Source: Planctomycetaceae bacterium | GTDB taxonomy: Bacteria; Planctomycetota; Planctomycetia; Pirellulales; Thermoguttaceae | Length of the DNA: 9,636 nt | Assembly: GCA_031259095.1 (NCBI GenBank) | Contig: JAIRLW010000290.1 | Coordinates: forward strand, 1-9,636 | Direction: 5' to 3' | Shown here: in pieces, positions 1 through 6,096 of the stretch | Numbering within the stretch: the first letter of the stretch is position 1 | Layout: each line of letters opens with the position of its first letter | Made by a program: the position numbers and the translations under genes | Notes under the pieces: generated by a model | Databases searched by the model: none | What the model was told of the DNA's origin: nothing | What the model saw: the letters and a program-made list of their open reading frames with translations, nothing else

Positions 1-248
1 AAGGGTGATAAATCGGAAGACGAGGATGATGATGGGAATGTTGAGACGGAATAACTGGATTGAGTAAACGACGGATTACGCTTGGGAATACCAAAATCTT
101 CCGCAACCAATATCGAAAGATTGAGAATAACCGCTAAAACCGCTAAAATAATTGTTTTCCGTACTAATCTATCCAATGATTCGAAAAAAGGAAATTCCGA
201 TTTGTCTCTCAGGAAAAACAGGTTTTTAAAACGTGTCAACAGTTCCAT
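1..248 (-). CDS. Partial CDS: N-terminus of a membrane-anchored or secreted protein, function unknown
   Basis: The reverse strand is open from an ATG at 248-246 to the left edge, giving 82 complete residues with no stop. An in-frame TGA lies only 7 nt upstream (257-255), so this ATG is the natural start. The protein opens with about 30 residues rich in Phe, Lys and Arg (MELLTRFKNLFF...). A hydrophobic run follows at about residues 34-50 (TIILAVLAVILNLSILVA), which is a likely transmembrane segment or late signal anchor. After it comes a Ser/Thr-rich, low-complexity stretch with a run of serines at the window edge. There is no clear Shine-Dalgarno site. I recognise no family. The plus strand of the same DNA can be read as an acidic tail ending at a TAA at 52-54, but the minus reading has a proper start and a membrane segment, so I prefer it. 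Confidence 0.5.
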   Translation of the reverse strand, partial: MELLTRFKNLFFLRDKSEFPFFESLDRLVRKTIILAVLAVILNLSILVAEDFGIPKRNPSFTQSSYSVSTFPSSSSSSDLSP

Positions 249-705
249 GACAATTCATTCAAAAGCGGTGAATATACTGGCGACAGTCTGAGTTTCAGGT
301 ATGACCAAACGGTAACAGACCACAATGTTGTTAATAATTTAATGATACGAAACCAATTCCAATCTCGATACCGGTAACAGTATCATGATTAAAAGAATCA
401 GGTTCTTTTTTCGTTTTTCGGAATATTGGCAGAATGACTGAAAAAAGAATCACGGTGTTGTTTTGACCGTGCCATTTCGTAAAGACGGAGCAATCGGAGC
501 AATCGGATTTATTAGTGAAAAGTGGATAATGGATAGTGATCGGAAATTATTTGTCCCAATTGTCCCTTTATGTCCCTAATGTCCCGCACAAAGTTCCTGC
601 TCCGAAAATTTCTGGGACATTAGGGACAATTGGGGACAAATGGAACTAAATGATCGTTAATCGCAATTTGTGTTTAGGAAAGTGGAATTTTTAGAGGTTT
701 TCCCG
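249..705. other. Divergent intergenic spacer, 457 bp
   Basis: No convincing gene lies between the leftward gene starting at 248 and dus starting at 706. The spacer holds several structured stretches. A hairpin AAAAGAA/TTCTTTT (391-397 with 403-409) runs into a T-rich tract on the plus strand. A second arm, GAAAAAAGAA (440-449), can pair instead with TTCTTTTTTC (403-412). A 9-bp unit CGGAGCAAT is repeated twice in tandem (486-503). The large TGTCCC inverted array is listed separately. Promoters for both flanking genes should lie here, but I could not pick one with confidence. Confidence 0.5.
549..641. repeat. Large inverted array of TGTCCC units
   Basis: The left arm (549-585) has four TGTCCC hexamers spaced 9, 10 and 9 bp apart. 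The right arm (614-641) has three GGGACA complements spaced 9 and 10 bp apart. Segments 577-585, 558-566 and 549-557 are complementary to 614-622, 623-631 and 632-641, leaving one extra G in the right arm. The extra left unit (567-576) must bulge out. The loop is 28 nt. The structure could form a cruciform in DNA or a long RNA hairpin 65 bp upstream of the dus start. It could also be a cluster of binding sites on one face of the helix, since the spacing is near one helical turn. Function is unknown. Confidence 0.85.
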
Positions 706-1713
706 ATGTTCTTGAAATCAACAGGAAAAGTTATTTATTCGGCGCCGATGGCAGGTTACACGAACTATGCTCATCGGGAGCTGTTACGGATGTTCGGCGG
801 AGTCGATTTAATCGCAACCGAAATGGTTTCTGCGCGTTCTTTTGTCGAGTTGGAACTGCGCGGTTCTGAATTACCGTCGCGGCTCTGGGGAGTCCGGGAC
901 GAACCGCTACCGCTTGCCGTACAAATTTGGGACAATAATCCCGATACACTTTCCCAATTAGCGCAACGTTTGGCGTTGGAATTTAGGGTGAGTGTTATTG
1001 ATCTGAATTTCGGTTGTCCGGCAAAACAAATCGCCGGACGAAGCGGCAGCGGATCGTTTTTGTTGCAATTTCCCGACCGAATCGGCGATATTGTACGAAA
1101 AGTTGTCGAAGCCGCCAAACCGGTCCCTGTTACCGCAAAAATCCGGCTGGGCAGAACACGGGATACGATCAACGCTATTGATGTTGCGCAATCAATTGAA
1201 GATGCCGGAGCCGCAGGATTAACGGTTCATGGTCGAACAGCGTCGGAAATGTATCACGGCAAAGCCGATTGGGAAGAAATTGTTGCAATTAAACCAAAAT
1301 TGAAATCAATTCCTCTCATTGGTAACGGCGATATCCGAACAGTTGACGATGCACTGTTTCGACTGAATCATTATCCTGTTGACGGCATGATGATTGGCCG
1401 CGGCGGTATTGACCGACCTTGGCTTTTCCGACAAATTGCTCAAGCGTTGCGGGGTGAACCGATTACACCGGAACCAACCGCGGCAGAACTTCGTAACATT
1501 ATTGTAAAACATTACAATTTACTAAAACAACAATTCAGCGATCATACCGCATTAATCCTGATTCGCAAAACGGTTTGCCATTACACGGTGAATCGTCCCG
1601 GCGCGAGAGTTTTCCGCAACGCAATTTGTTCTGTTCAAGAACCGGCAATATTCTTTCGGCTTATTGACGATTTTTTTAGTAACAAATTGTCCGCCGATGA
1701 CGAATGCCCCTAA
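706..1713 (+). CDS. dus: tRNA-dihydrouridine synthase (Dus family, DusB/NifR3-like)
   Basis: This 335-residue FMN enzyme would reduce specific uridines in the D-loop of tRNA to dihydrouridine with NAD(P)H, in the cytoplasm. The TIM-barrel landmarks appear in order: SAPMAGYTN near residue 12, the active-site NFGCP with catalytic Cys104, TAKIRLG with FMN-binding Lys145, VHGRT with His175, GNGDI near 207 and GRGGIDRPWLF near 231. The helical tRNA-binding domain follows, and the length is normal for the family. The active-site loop reads GCPAKQIAGRSGSGSFLL, slightly divergent from the usual GCPxxKxxxxGxGxxLL. A GTG at 670 would add 12 residues, but ATG 706 is preceded by AGAGG (693-697) at 8 nt and begins where family members begin. 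The exact Dus subtype is not certain from sequence alone. Confidence 0.93.
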   Translation: MFLKSTGKVIYSAPMAGYTNYAHRELLRMFGGVDLIATEMVSARSFVELELRGSELPSRLWGVRDEPLPLAVQIWDNNPDTLSQLAQRLALEFRVSVIDLNFGCPAKQIAGRSGSGSFLLQFPDRIGDIVRKVVEAAKPVPVTAKIRLGRTRDTINAIDVAQSIEDAGAAGLTVHGRTASEMYHGKADWEEIVAIKPKLKSIPLIGNGDIRTVDDALFRLNHYPVDGMMIGRGGIDRPWLFRQIAQALRGEPITPEPTAAELRNIIVKHYNLLKQQFSDHTALILIRKTVCHYTVNRPGARVFRNAICSVQEPAIFFRLIDDFFSNKLSADDECP

Positions 1714-1799
1714 AGGTACTGTCTATTTCAATTTTTCTGATTTCTCGCCAATAACCTTATTTTCAAACAAAACAATTTAGGCAACTTCTAAAAACTCAT

Positions 1800-1815
1800 T
1801 AGACTTGTTTAATAA
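1800..1815 (+). repeat. Left terminal inverted repeat
   Basis: TAGACTTGTTTAATAA matches the reverse complement of 2195-2210 at all 16 positions. Weak similarity continues inward (CCGCAAC against TCATCACAAC on the other end). Confidence 0.88.
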
Positions 1816-1821
1816 CCGCAA

Positions 1822-1847
1822 CGATGATATAATGCGATGATATAATG
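1822..1847 (+). repeat. Tandem 13-bp duplication near the left IS end
   Basis: CGATGATATAATG occurs twice back to back (1822-1834 and 1835-1847), followed by a partial third copy. A 13-bp duplication shifts reading frames and lies where the original transposase start would be expected, so it may be part of the decay of the element. Confidence 0.85.
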
Positions 1848-1851
1848 ATGA

Positions 1852-2211
1852 TATGGTAAAGGAAAAAGAGAACAGGCAACGGATACCAAAGCGGTTGTTT
1901 TTAAACGGCTGTACGGAGTCAAACCCGCTACATTTAATAAAATGTGGTCGATCCAGCAAAAGGAATACGATGCTTTGCACCCAAAAGGCGGTACACCTCC
2001 TAAACTGACCGAAGAGGAAAAAGTCTATAATAAAGAGTTTGCGGGCAGGCGTGTTGTGATTGAACATAGCAATGCCAAAATAGAAACATTCAAGAGCATG
2101 GCCTATCCTTACCGGGGACATGGTCGAAATCGGCATTCTCTGAGAATGACTTTGATTGGTGGTATCATAAACGGTGACAGACCGGTTGTGATGATTATTA
2201 AACAAGTCTAG
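1852..2211 (+). pseudogene. IS5-type (DDE_Tnp_4) transposase remnant, N-terminus fused in frame to C-terminus
   Basis: The frame is open from just after a TGA at 1849 to the TAG at 2209-2211. About 40 residues, including VVFKRLYGVKPATF, look like the start of an IS5-type transposase, which normally leads via GGxPPKL into its helix-turn-helix. Here that point is followed directly by TEEEKVYNKEFAGRRVVIEH, which belongs to the last third of the protein and carries the final catalytic Glu. The helix-turn-helix and both catalytic Asp residues, roughly 150-200 residues in relatives, are missing. The junction lies near PPKLT, so a deletion at short similar sequences is plausible. An internal ATG at 1942 gives an 89-residue piece, but nothing suggests it is functional. 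Confidence 0.8.
2195..2210 (-). repeat. Right terminal inverted repeat
   Basis: This is the exact complement of 1800-1815. The transposase stop codon TAG (2209-2211) overlaps its outer end. Confidence 0.88.
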
Positions 2212-2223
2212 TACTATATTTCC

Positions 2224-2252
2224 TTGTCCTGTTGGGCGGATGGTATTATTTT
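2224..2252 (+). promoter_or_regulatory. Candidate sigma70-like promoter for yqeG
   Basis: TTGTCC (2224-2229) and TATTTT (2247-2252) are separated by 17 bp, with four of six consensus bases in each box. It lies just outside the right IS end and about 60 bp upstream of the yqeG start. The match is modest and the surrounding T-rich DNA makes chance matches likely. Confidence 0.25.
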
Positions 2253-2313
2253 TTTTTATTTCTTTAATTTCCTTATTTGTAAAGGATTACGAAACTTAAA
2301 TTCGCCTAAATCC

Positions 2314-2844
2314 ATGTTTCAATATTTTAATCCGAATCTTTATGTTGACAGTGTTCTTGATTTGACTCCGAAGCGGCTTCAGCAGTATGCTCTCAAATCA
2401 CTTTTACTTGATGTTGATTGTACTTTAAAAAATTACCGATCAGCCGATATTTCGCAGGAGATTTCATCATGGATTGAAATGATGAAAGACAATGGAATTG
2501 GTCTTTGTCTTCTTTCCAATGGTCGTCATGAACGTATTCGGTGTTTTGCCGAACAGGTACAACTGCCGTTTGTGGCGCTGGCAATGAAACCGTTACCGTT
2601 TGGTTGCCGCACAGCAATTCAAACGATGAACTTCGATAAAAAATCAACCGCTATTGTTGGCGATCAGGTGTTTGCCGATTTGCTTGCCGGAAAACTTGCA
2701 GGACTTTTTACGATTCTGGTTGCACCGATATTGCCGGAAGAAGAACCTTGGTTTACTCGAATAAAACGTCCTTTAGAACGAATGGTTCTTTACCCCAAAC
2801 ACATCCGATGCCGCGAATGCCCATACCTTCGAGATACATGGTGA
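2314..2844 (+). CDS. yqeG: YqeG-family HAD phosphatase, with IS-derived C-terminal tail
   Basis: This 176-residue protein belongs to the HAD phosphatases of the YqeG / PGP-like (GEP4-related) group. The motifs are in order: LLDVDCTL with nucleophile Asp33 and Asp35, LLSNG with Ser68, MKP with Lys92, and IVGDQVFADLLAG with Asp117 and Asp122. The opening MFQYFNPNLYVDSVLDLTP is the typical family start, so I chose ATG 2314. An upstream in-frame start would add 30 hydrophobic, unrelated residues. No clear Shine-Dalgarno site is present. The family-like part ends near RIKRPLERMVL (about residue 159). The last 13-15 residues and the stop codon come from DNA that on the other strand encodes an IS1-type transposase fragment. 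Total length is normal, so the core is probably still functional. The physiological substrate of bacterial YqeG is uncertain. Confidence 0.88.
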   Translation: MFQYFNPNLYVDSVLDLTPKRLQQYALKSLLLDVDCTLKNYRSADISQEISSWIEMMKDNGIGLCLLSNGRHERIRCFAEQVQLPFVALAMKPLPFGCRTAIQTMNFDKKSTAIVGDQVFADLLAGKLAGLFTILVAPILPEEEPWFTRIKRPLERMVLYPKHIRCRECPYLRDTW

Positions 2845-2992
2845 TCGCAAGTTGTTTTGTTTCTGGACTCGCATCGCAGCAACGTTTTTCTACAGTGTAG
2901 CGATAATGACGCCGTTGACACTTATATCGTTGCCTGCCATAGGCAAACCCATCTTTGCCGTGTTCGCTGCTGCCGCATCGGGGACAATCCAT
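2753..2992 (-). pseudogene. IS1-type transposase (InsA-like) N-terminal fragment
   Basis: From ATG 2992 the minus strand reads MDCPRCGSSEHGKDGF, followed by YGRQRYKC and YRYTVEK, a zinc-ribbon start seen in IS1-type InsA-like proteins. The segment LAITMYLEGMGIRGIG, the start of a helix-turn-helix, comes next. Recognisable similarity stops near 2804. The remaining 16 codons (CVWGKEPFVLKDVLFE) are the complement of the yqeG coding strand. The second CxxC of the zinc ribbon is broken (CQRR), and the rest of the transposase is absent. No terminal repeats were found on either side, so this is an old insertion scar at the 3' end of yqeG. Confidence 0.78.
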
Positions 2993-3122
2993 GGTTCGGT
3001 TCCTAAGGGAATGAAAATAAAAAATCAAAAAAATGAAAATTGTAGGGATTGGAATAATGAAATCAATAACAGTTTAGCAACACCTTATTCATTATCCACT
3101 ATTAACTAACACAAGTCTGGTC

Positions 3123-3150
3123 TTGCTAAATTTTGGAAATCTGTTATTCT
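3123..3150 (+). promoter_or_regulatory. Candidate promoter for rbfA
   Basis: TTGCTA (3123-3128) and TATTCT (3145-3150) are spaced 16 bp apart, about 50 bp before the rbfA start. The match is moderate. The preceding DNA (2993-3110) is AT-rich remnant sequence without a gene. Confidence 0.35.
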
Positions 3151-3200
3151 AAAAATCGCGTTTCAGTTGTTGGGCAATTTCTCCGTTTTCTTTTTCCACA

Positions 3201-3572
3201 ATGTCCAGAAGAACTTTAAAAGCCGCCGAAGCAATTCGACAAATTGTCAGTATGGCAATCCTGACGGAAATTCAAGACCCCAGAGTAAGTGATGTTACCG
3301 TCGTGCGCGTCGAAGTTTCCGGCGATATGCAAACGGCAAAAGTTTTTGTCTCCGTGATGGGAGACGAAACGAAACAGAATCTTTGTATGAAAGGTTTGAA
3401 ATCCAGCGCCGGATTTCTACAATCGAAAATCGCAAAACGTATCGACACACGATATATTCCTCATCTCAGTTTCGTTCTCGATCAAGGCGTTAAAAAACAA
3501 CTCCTCGTTTCCAAAATTCTCGACGAAATCCTGCCTAAAGAGGACGAAACTCTGCCTAAAGATAAAGAGTGA
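3201..3572 (+). CDS. rbfA: Ribosome-binding factor A
   Basis: RbfA helps late maturation of the 30S subunit by binding near the 3' end of 16S rRNA. It is a small cytoplasmic KH-fold protein. This 123-residue reading frame has the family start (SRRTLKAAEAIRQIVSMAI), the conserved DPRVSDVTVVRVEVSGD block at residues 26-42, AKVFVSVMGDE at 47-56 and RYIPHLSFVLDQGVKK at 84-99. The Lys/Glu-rich tail contains a short duplication (LPKEDETLPKDKE). ATG 3201 is the only sensible start, though no Shine-Dalgarno site precedes it. The next gene on the same strand begins 104 bp after the stop, so the two are probably transcribed together. In many bacteria rbfA follows infB; here the upstream neighbour is transposon debris instead, which suggests rearrangement. 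Confidence 0.93.
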   Translation: MSRRTLKAAEAIRQIVSMAILTEIQDPRVSDVTVVRVEVSGDMQTAKVFVSVMGDETKQNLCMKGLKSSAGFLQSKIAKRIDTRYIPHLSFVLDQGVKKQLLVSKILDEILPKEDETLPKDKE

Positions 3573-3673
3573 TTTGTGGTTTGGAATTTGGGAATAGCAG
3601 AAAATACAAACCGCAAATCTCCAATCCCAGACCCAAAATTACACATCCCAAACCCCCAATCCAAAACCACACA
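3571..3673 (+). other. Low-complexity spacer with hairpin-forming AATCCC/AAACCC-type words
   Basis: Starting inside the rbfA stop codon, GATTTGTGGTTTG (3571-3583) can pair with CAAACCGCAAATC (3607-3619), all 13 positions as RNA if one G-U pair is allowed. The same 5' arm (TGTGGTTT, 3575-3582) can instead pair with AAACCACA (3664-3671) just before the next start codon. Between them the strand is a chain of C-rich words such as AATCCC, AGACCC and AAACCCCC. No T-run follows, so it is not a standard terminator. It could be a read-through element that tunes the downstream gene, or simply repeat-derived filler. Confidence 0.6.
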
Positions 3674-3676
3674 TTT

Positions 3677-5026
3677 ATGGCTGCAATTTCAAAAACTAAG
3701 AAAATCGAATCATTGTCAAAGATTCTTCAGAAACAACAAAAAAGTTTACCCAATCCGCCGGAACGCGCTGTTCTGACGCATTTGATTTATGCCGCTTTAC
3801 TGGAAAATGCGGCGTTTGAACAAGCAGATTCGGCTTATACTGTTTTGGAAAATTATTTTATCGATTGGAATGAAATCCGCGTTTCAACGGTCAGCGAACT
3901 TGCAGATACTTTTCCGATGCTCCCCGATCCGCAAGCGGCAGGCGAACGTGTTCGACGTACCTTGCAAGGTGTTTTCGAAAAAACGTACATGTTCGATCTC
4001 GAAGAATTGCGTAAAAAAGGGAAAAATCTTGGACAATCGATTGAATTTCTTCAGTCAATTCCGGCATGTACGCGGTTTATGGTCGATTACACCACGCAAG
4101 TCGCGTTGGGCGGTCATGTGATTCCGTTGGACGAAGCGTCGCTCCGCATTTTCCGATTGCTCGACCTTGCCCAAGTCAACAAGGAAGGAACACGAGAAAA
4201 TGTCGCCGGTTTGGAACGGGCTATTTCAAAAAAGAACAGTTTGACCTTTTCGTTGCAACTTCATCATTTCGCAGCCGGTTTTTACAACGATCCTGACTTG
4301 ACCGAGTTGCGTTCGATCCTCAAAACGATTGATCCTGAAGCGGAAAACCGTTCATGGACTCCGCCGGTACTGACCATTTCCAAACCGGTTGTCAAAACGC
4401 CGGTAAAACCGCCGCTTCCACCATTGGCGGCAATACCTTTTGTCGCGACGGATGACGACGATTTCGATGAAGAACATGGCGGAACGGAAGCGGAATTTAT
4501 TCCGGACGAAATGATTTATCAACACGATTTGCCGGTTTTTCCCGACAAAGCGAACGGTAAAAAAAATACTTCGTCATCCGGTGAAAAAAAGAAAACCGCC
4601 AAGCAGGAAAAAACATCTGCCAAAAAAAATTCCGACACGGTTTCTGTTACGCCGGTTCCTTCTCAACCGCTTCCTCAACCTTTGGAAATGGAAAAACAAC
4701 CGGAACCGGTTCAGGAAAAAGTTGCGAAAAATGAGACCGATAAAAAGACAACTTCTAAAGACAATAAACCCGACACAAAAAACGAGACAAAGAACAAAGT
4801 AAACCCTGATACAAAATCTGTCGTCCAAACAGACTCAAAAACGGAAACGAAATCTGTTGCGAAAAAGGATACGAAAACGGAGAACAAAAAAGATTCCCCA
4901 ACATCATCTTCGCCAAAACAAATTACAGAAAATAATCCTAAGAAGTTATCGTCTCCGTCTGAGGAAAAAAATACGGCAACCGTTAAATCAACAATAAAAC
5001 AATTGTCAAAAAAGAAACCAAAATAA
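3677..5026 (+). CDS. Endonuclease III-like (HhH-GPD fold) protein without active site, with lysine-rich tail
   Basis: The 449-residue protein has two parts. Residues 1 to about 220 resemble the helical HhH-GPD fold of endonuclease III; the stretch FLQSIPACTRFMVDYTTQVALGGHVIPLDEASLRIF (124-159) lines up with the helix-hairpin-helix and catalytic region. The catalytic Asp position is kept (Asp152 in PLDE), but the catalytic Lys position is Phe134, the glycines of the hairpin are lost (PACT), and the four cysteines of the usual 4Fe-4S cluster are absent. Base excision is therefore unlikely; DNA or RNA binding is possible. Residues 230-290 are Pro- and acid-rich, and 291-449 is a Lys/Thr/Ser/Glu-rich disordered tail with repeated DTKxETK-like words. 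I chose ATG 3677 over a GTG at 3569 because the extra 36 residues are low-complexity spacer. The function is unknown. Confidence 0.72.
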   Translation: MAAISKTKKIESLSKILQKQQKSLPNPPERAVLTHLIYAALLENAAFEQADSAYTVLENYFIDWNEIRVSTVSELADTFPMLPDPQAAGERVRRTLQGVFEKTYMFDLEELRKKGKNLGQSIEFLQSIPACTRFMVDYTTQVALGGHVIPLDEASLRIFRLLDLAQVNKEGTRENVAGLERAISKKNSLTFSLQLHHFAAGFYNDPDLTELRSILKTIDPEAENRSWTPPVLTISKPVVKTPVKPPLPPLAAIPFVATDDDDFDEEHGGTEAEFIPDEMIYQHDLPVFPDKANGKKNTSSSGEKKKTAKQEKTSAKKNSDTVSVTPVPSQPLPQPLEMEKQPEPVQEKVAKNETDKKTTSKDNKPDTKNETKNKVNPDTKSVVQTDSKTETKSVAKKDTKTENKKDSPTSSSPKQITENNPKKLSSPSEEKNTATVKSTIKQLSKKKPK

Positions 5027-5156
5027 AATAATTTTTGTATCATTTCACTAGAATGCAGCATGATGAAAAAAACGAGAACATAGGTAAAATAAAAAATTCT
5101 GCGACTCTTCTTATGATTTAGGAGGAAGCAGTTAACATATTGAAATAATTCCAATT

Positions 5157-5185
5157 TTGTAGTTGTACAAAAGTAAAATTATAAA
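5157..5185 (+). promoter_or_regulatory. Candidate sigma70-like promoter for the 5248 gene
   Basis: TTGTAG (5157-5162) and TATAAA (5180-5185) are separated by 17 bp, about 62 bp before the start codon. The spacer begins with the 8-bp palindrome TTGTACAA (5163-5170), a possible operator. The promoter sits in a strongly AT-rich region, so the match needs caution. Confidence 0.45.
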
Positions 5186-5247
5186 ATAATACAATCTTGT
5201 AAAATCCATTAACCACTAATACAAAACAAAAGCAGAAGGAGAAAAAA

Positions 5248-6096
5248 ATGGATCGAAAGATTACGCGAAGAGTGGCAATCGGAGCAACTATTAGTGTTCT
5301 GGCGGCAGGACCTTTTATTGTTAAATATTTCCGAAAACCAACACAATTACCTGAAGGAGATAATGCTAATAATTATACTAAGGAATATCATTATTATCTT
5401 CAACGAGTATCATTTCCGCGAGAGTATAAGGAATTTCAATTCCATCCTCTTTTACCTCCCGATAAAAAGGAAACCGTACTTCGTATTCATCGCCGCTATT
5501 GGCAGAATTTTACTCGAATTGACGAAGTAGAGTTTGACTATCAGTCGCGGACAATTCTCGACGGGAAGGTTGATAACAATATTTGGAGTATGGATGCTCA
5601 TGTGTATGTAAAGTATGGTTACGGTATGGAGATAAAAGGTAAGAATGTTGAAGGTAAACCTATTCATTTTTACTTTAATATGAAGGGCGAAGTTACACCT
5701 GAAGTACGCGGTCAATCTGATCTGACAAGCATGATATATTCTTTTTTCTCTAGTTGCCAAGCAAGACCTGAACTGCTTCATTGGTACATTGATATATTAG
5801 AAGAAGGAGTAAAATTGCCGGACAATCCTTATTTAAAAGGTCATGGACTTTATGACGTCTTGCAACTAGACGGAGGGAAGAATAAAGAAATATTATATTA
5901 CTATTCGCAAGAAACAGGAATGTTTGAAATGAGAATAGATAGAAAAATGACCGGGTCTGCTTTGAGATACCAATGTTTGGAATATGTTCCAGTATCGGGA
6001 GTGTGCTTGCCTACGCGTGAAGAATCTTATAACTTAGATAGAAATGCAAAATTTATTAACAAATATGCAAATTTTAAAGTCAAATTAGTTGATTAA
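5248..6096 (+). CDS. Exported protein, possibly LolA-like fold, AT-rich
   Basis: The 282-residue product is not a family I can name. The start is firm: AAGGAG (5236-5241) lies 6 nt before ATG 5248, the best ribosome-binding site in the window. The N-terminus MDRKITRRVAIGATISVLAAGP has twin arginines (7-8) before a hydrophobic run to about residue 24, so Tat-type export or a membrane anchor is likely. The body is rich in aromatic residues and alternating beta-strand-like segments. Near the C-terminus, ILYYYSQETGMFEMRI followed by YVPVSGVCLPTR resembles the pattern of LolA-like outer-membrane lipoprotein-sorting proteins (a 'dY..v.Gv.lP' strand pair); this is inference only. Codons are richer in A and T than in dus or the flavoprotein, which suggests separate history. 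The cysteine-repeat frame follows immediately after its stop. Confidence 0.75.
   Translation: MDRKITRRVAIGATISVLAAGPFIVKYFRKPTQLPEGDNANNYTKEYHYYLQRVSFPREYKEFQFHPLLPPDKKETVLRIHRRYWQNFTRIDEVEFDYQSRTILDGKVDNNIWSMDAHVYVKYGYGMEIKGKNVEGKPIHFYFNMKGEVTPEVRGQSDLTSMIYSFFSSCQARPELLHWYIDILEEGVKLPDNPYLKGHGLYDVLQLDGGKNKEILYYYSQETGMFEMRIDRKMTGSALRYQCLEYVPVSGVCLPTREESYNLDRNAKFINKYANFKVKLVD

Larger units (their letters stand above)
1800..2210 (+). mobile_element. Internally deleted IS5-type insertion sequence, MITE-like, about 411 bp
   Basis: Perfect 16-bp inverted repeats bound the element: TAGACTTGTTTAATAA at 1800-1815 and its complement at 2195-2210. The outer TA of each end may be a duplicated TA target rather than part of the repeat. 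Between them lies a transposase frame that joins the start of the protein to its end and lacks the middle. The stop codon of that frame overlaps the right repeat, as is common in compact insertion sequences. The family call rests on the C-terminal block RRVVIEH...RNRHSLRMTLIGGIING, typical of DDE_Tnp_4 transposases of the IS5 superfamily. The element cannot move by itself, but with both ends intact it could be mobilised by a full-length relative. Confidence 0.8.

Noticed and set aside
1..54. Acidic plus-strand reading (KSEDEDDDGNVETE) ending at TAA 52-54, as the tail of a gene from the left
   Set aside because: It is the complement of the Ser-rich part of the minus-strand frame, which has an ATG start, an upstream stop and a membrane segment. 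Both cannot be coding; the minus reading is better supported.
670..705. GTG 670 as the dus start
   Set aside because: The 12 extra residues are not family-like, and ATG 706 has AGAGG at a suitable distance.
5063..5083. Short ORF starting MMKK after the endonuclease III-like gene
   Set aside because: It stops after seven codons and has no continuation in any nearby frame.
5120..5125. Perfect AGGAGG ribosome-binding-like site
   Set aside because: No ATG, GTG or TTG with an open frame follows; the only nearby TTG (5140) stops after two codons.
4711..5154. Minus-strand 147-residue Phe/Ser-rich frame
   Set aside because: It is the mirror of the lysine-rich tail of the endonuclease III-like gene (AAA/GAA codons read as TTT/TTC) and extends into the spacer without a protein-like pattern.
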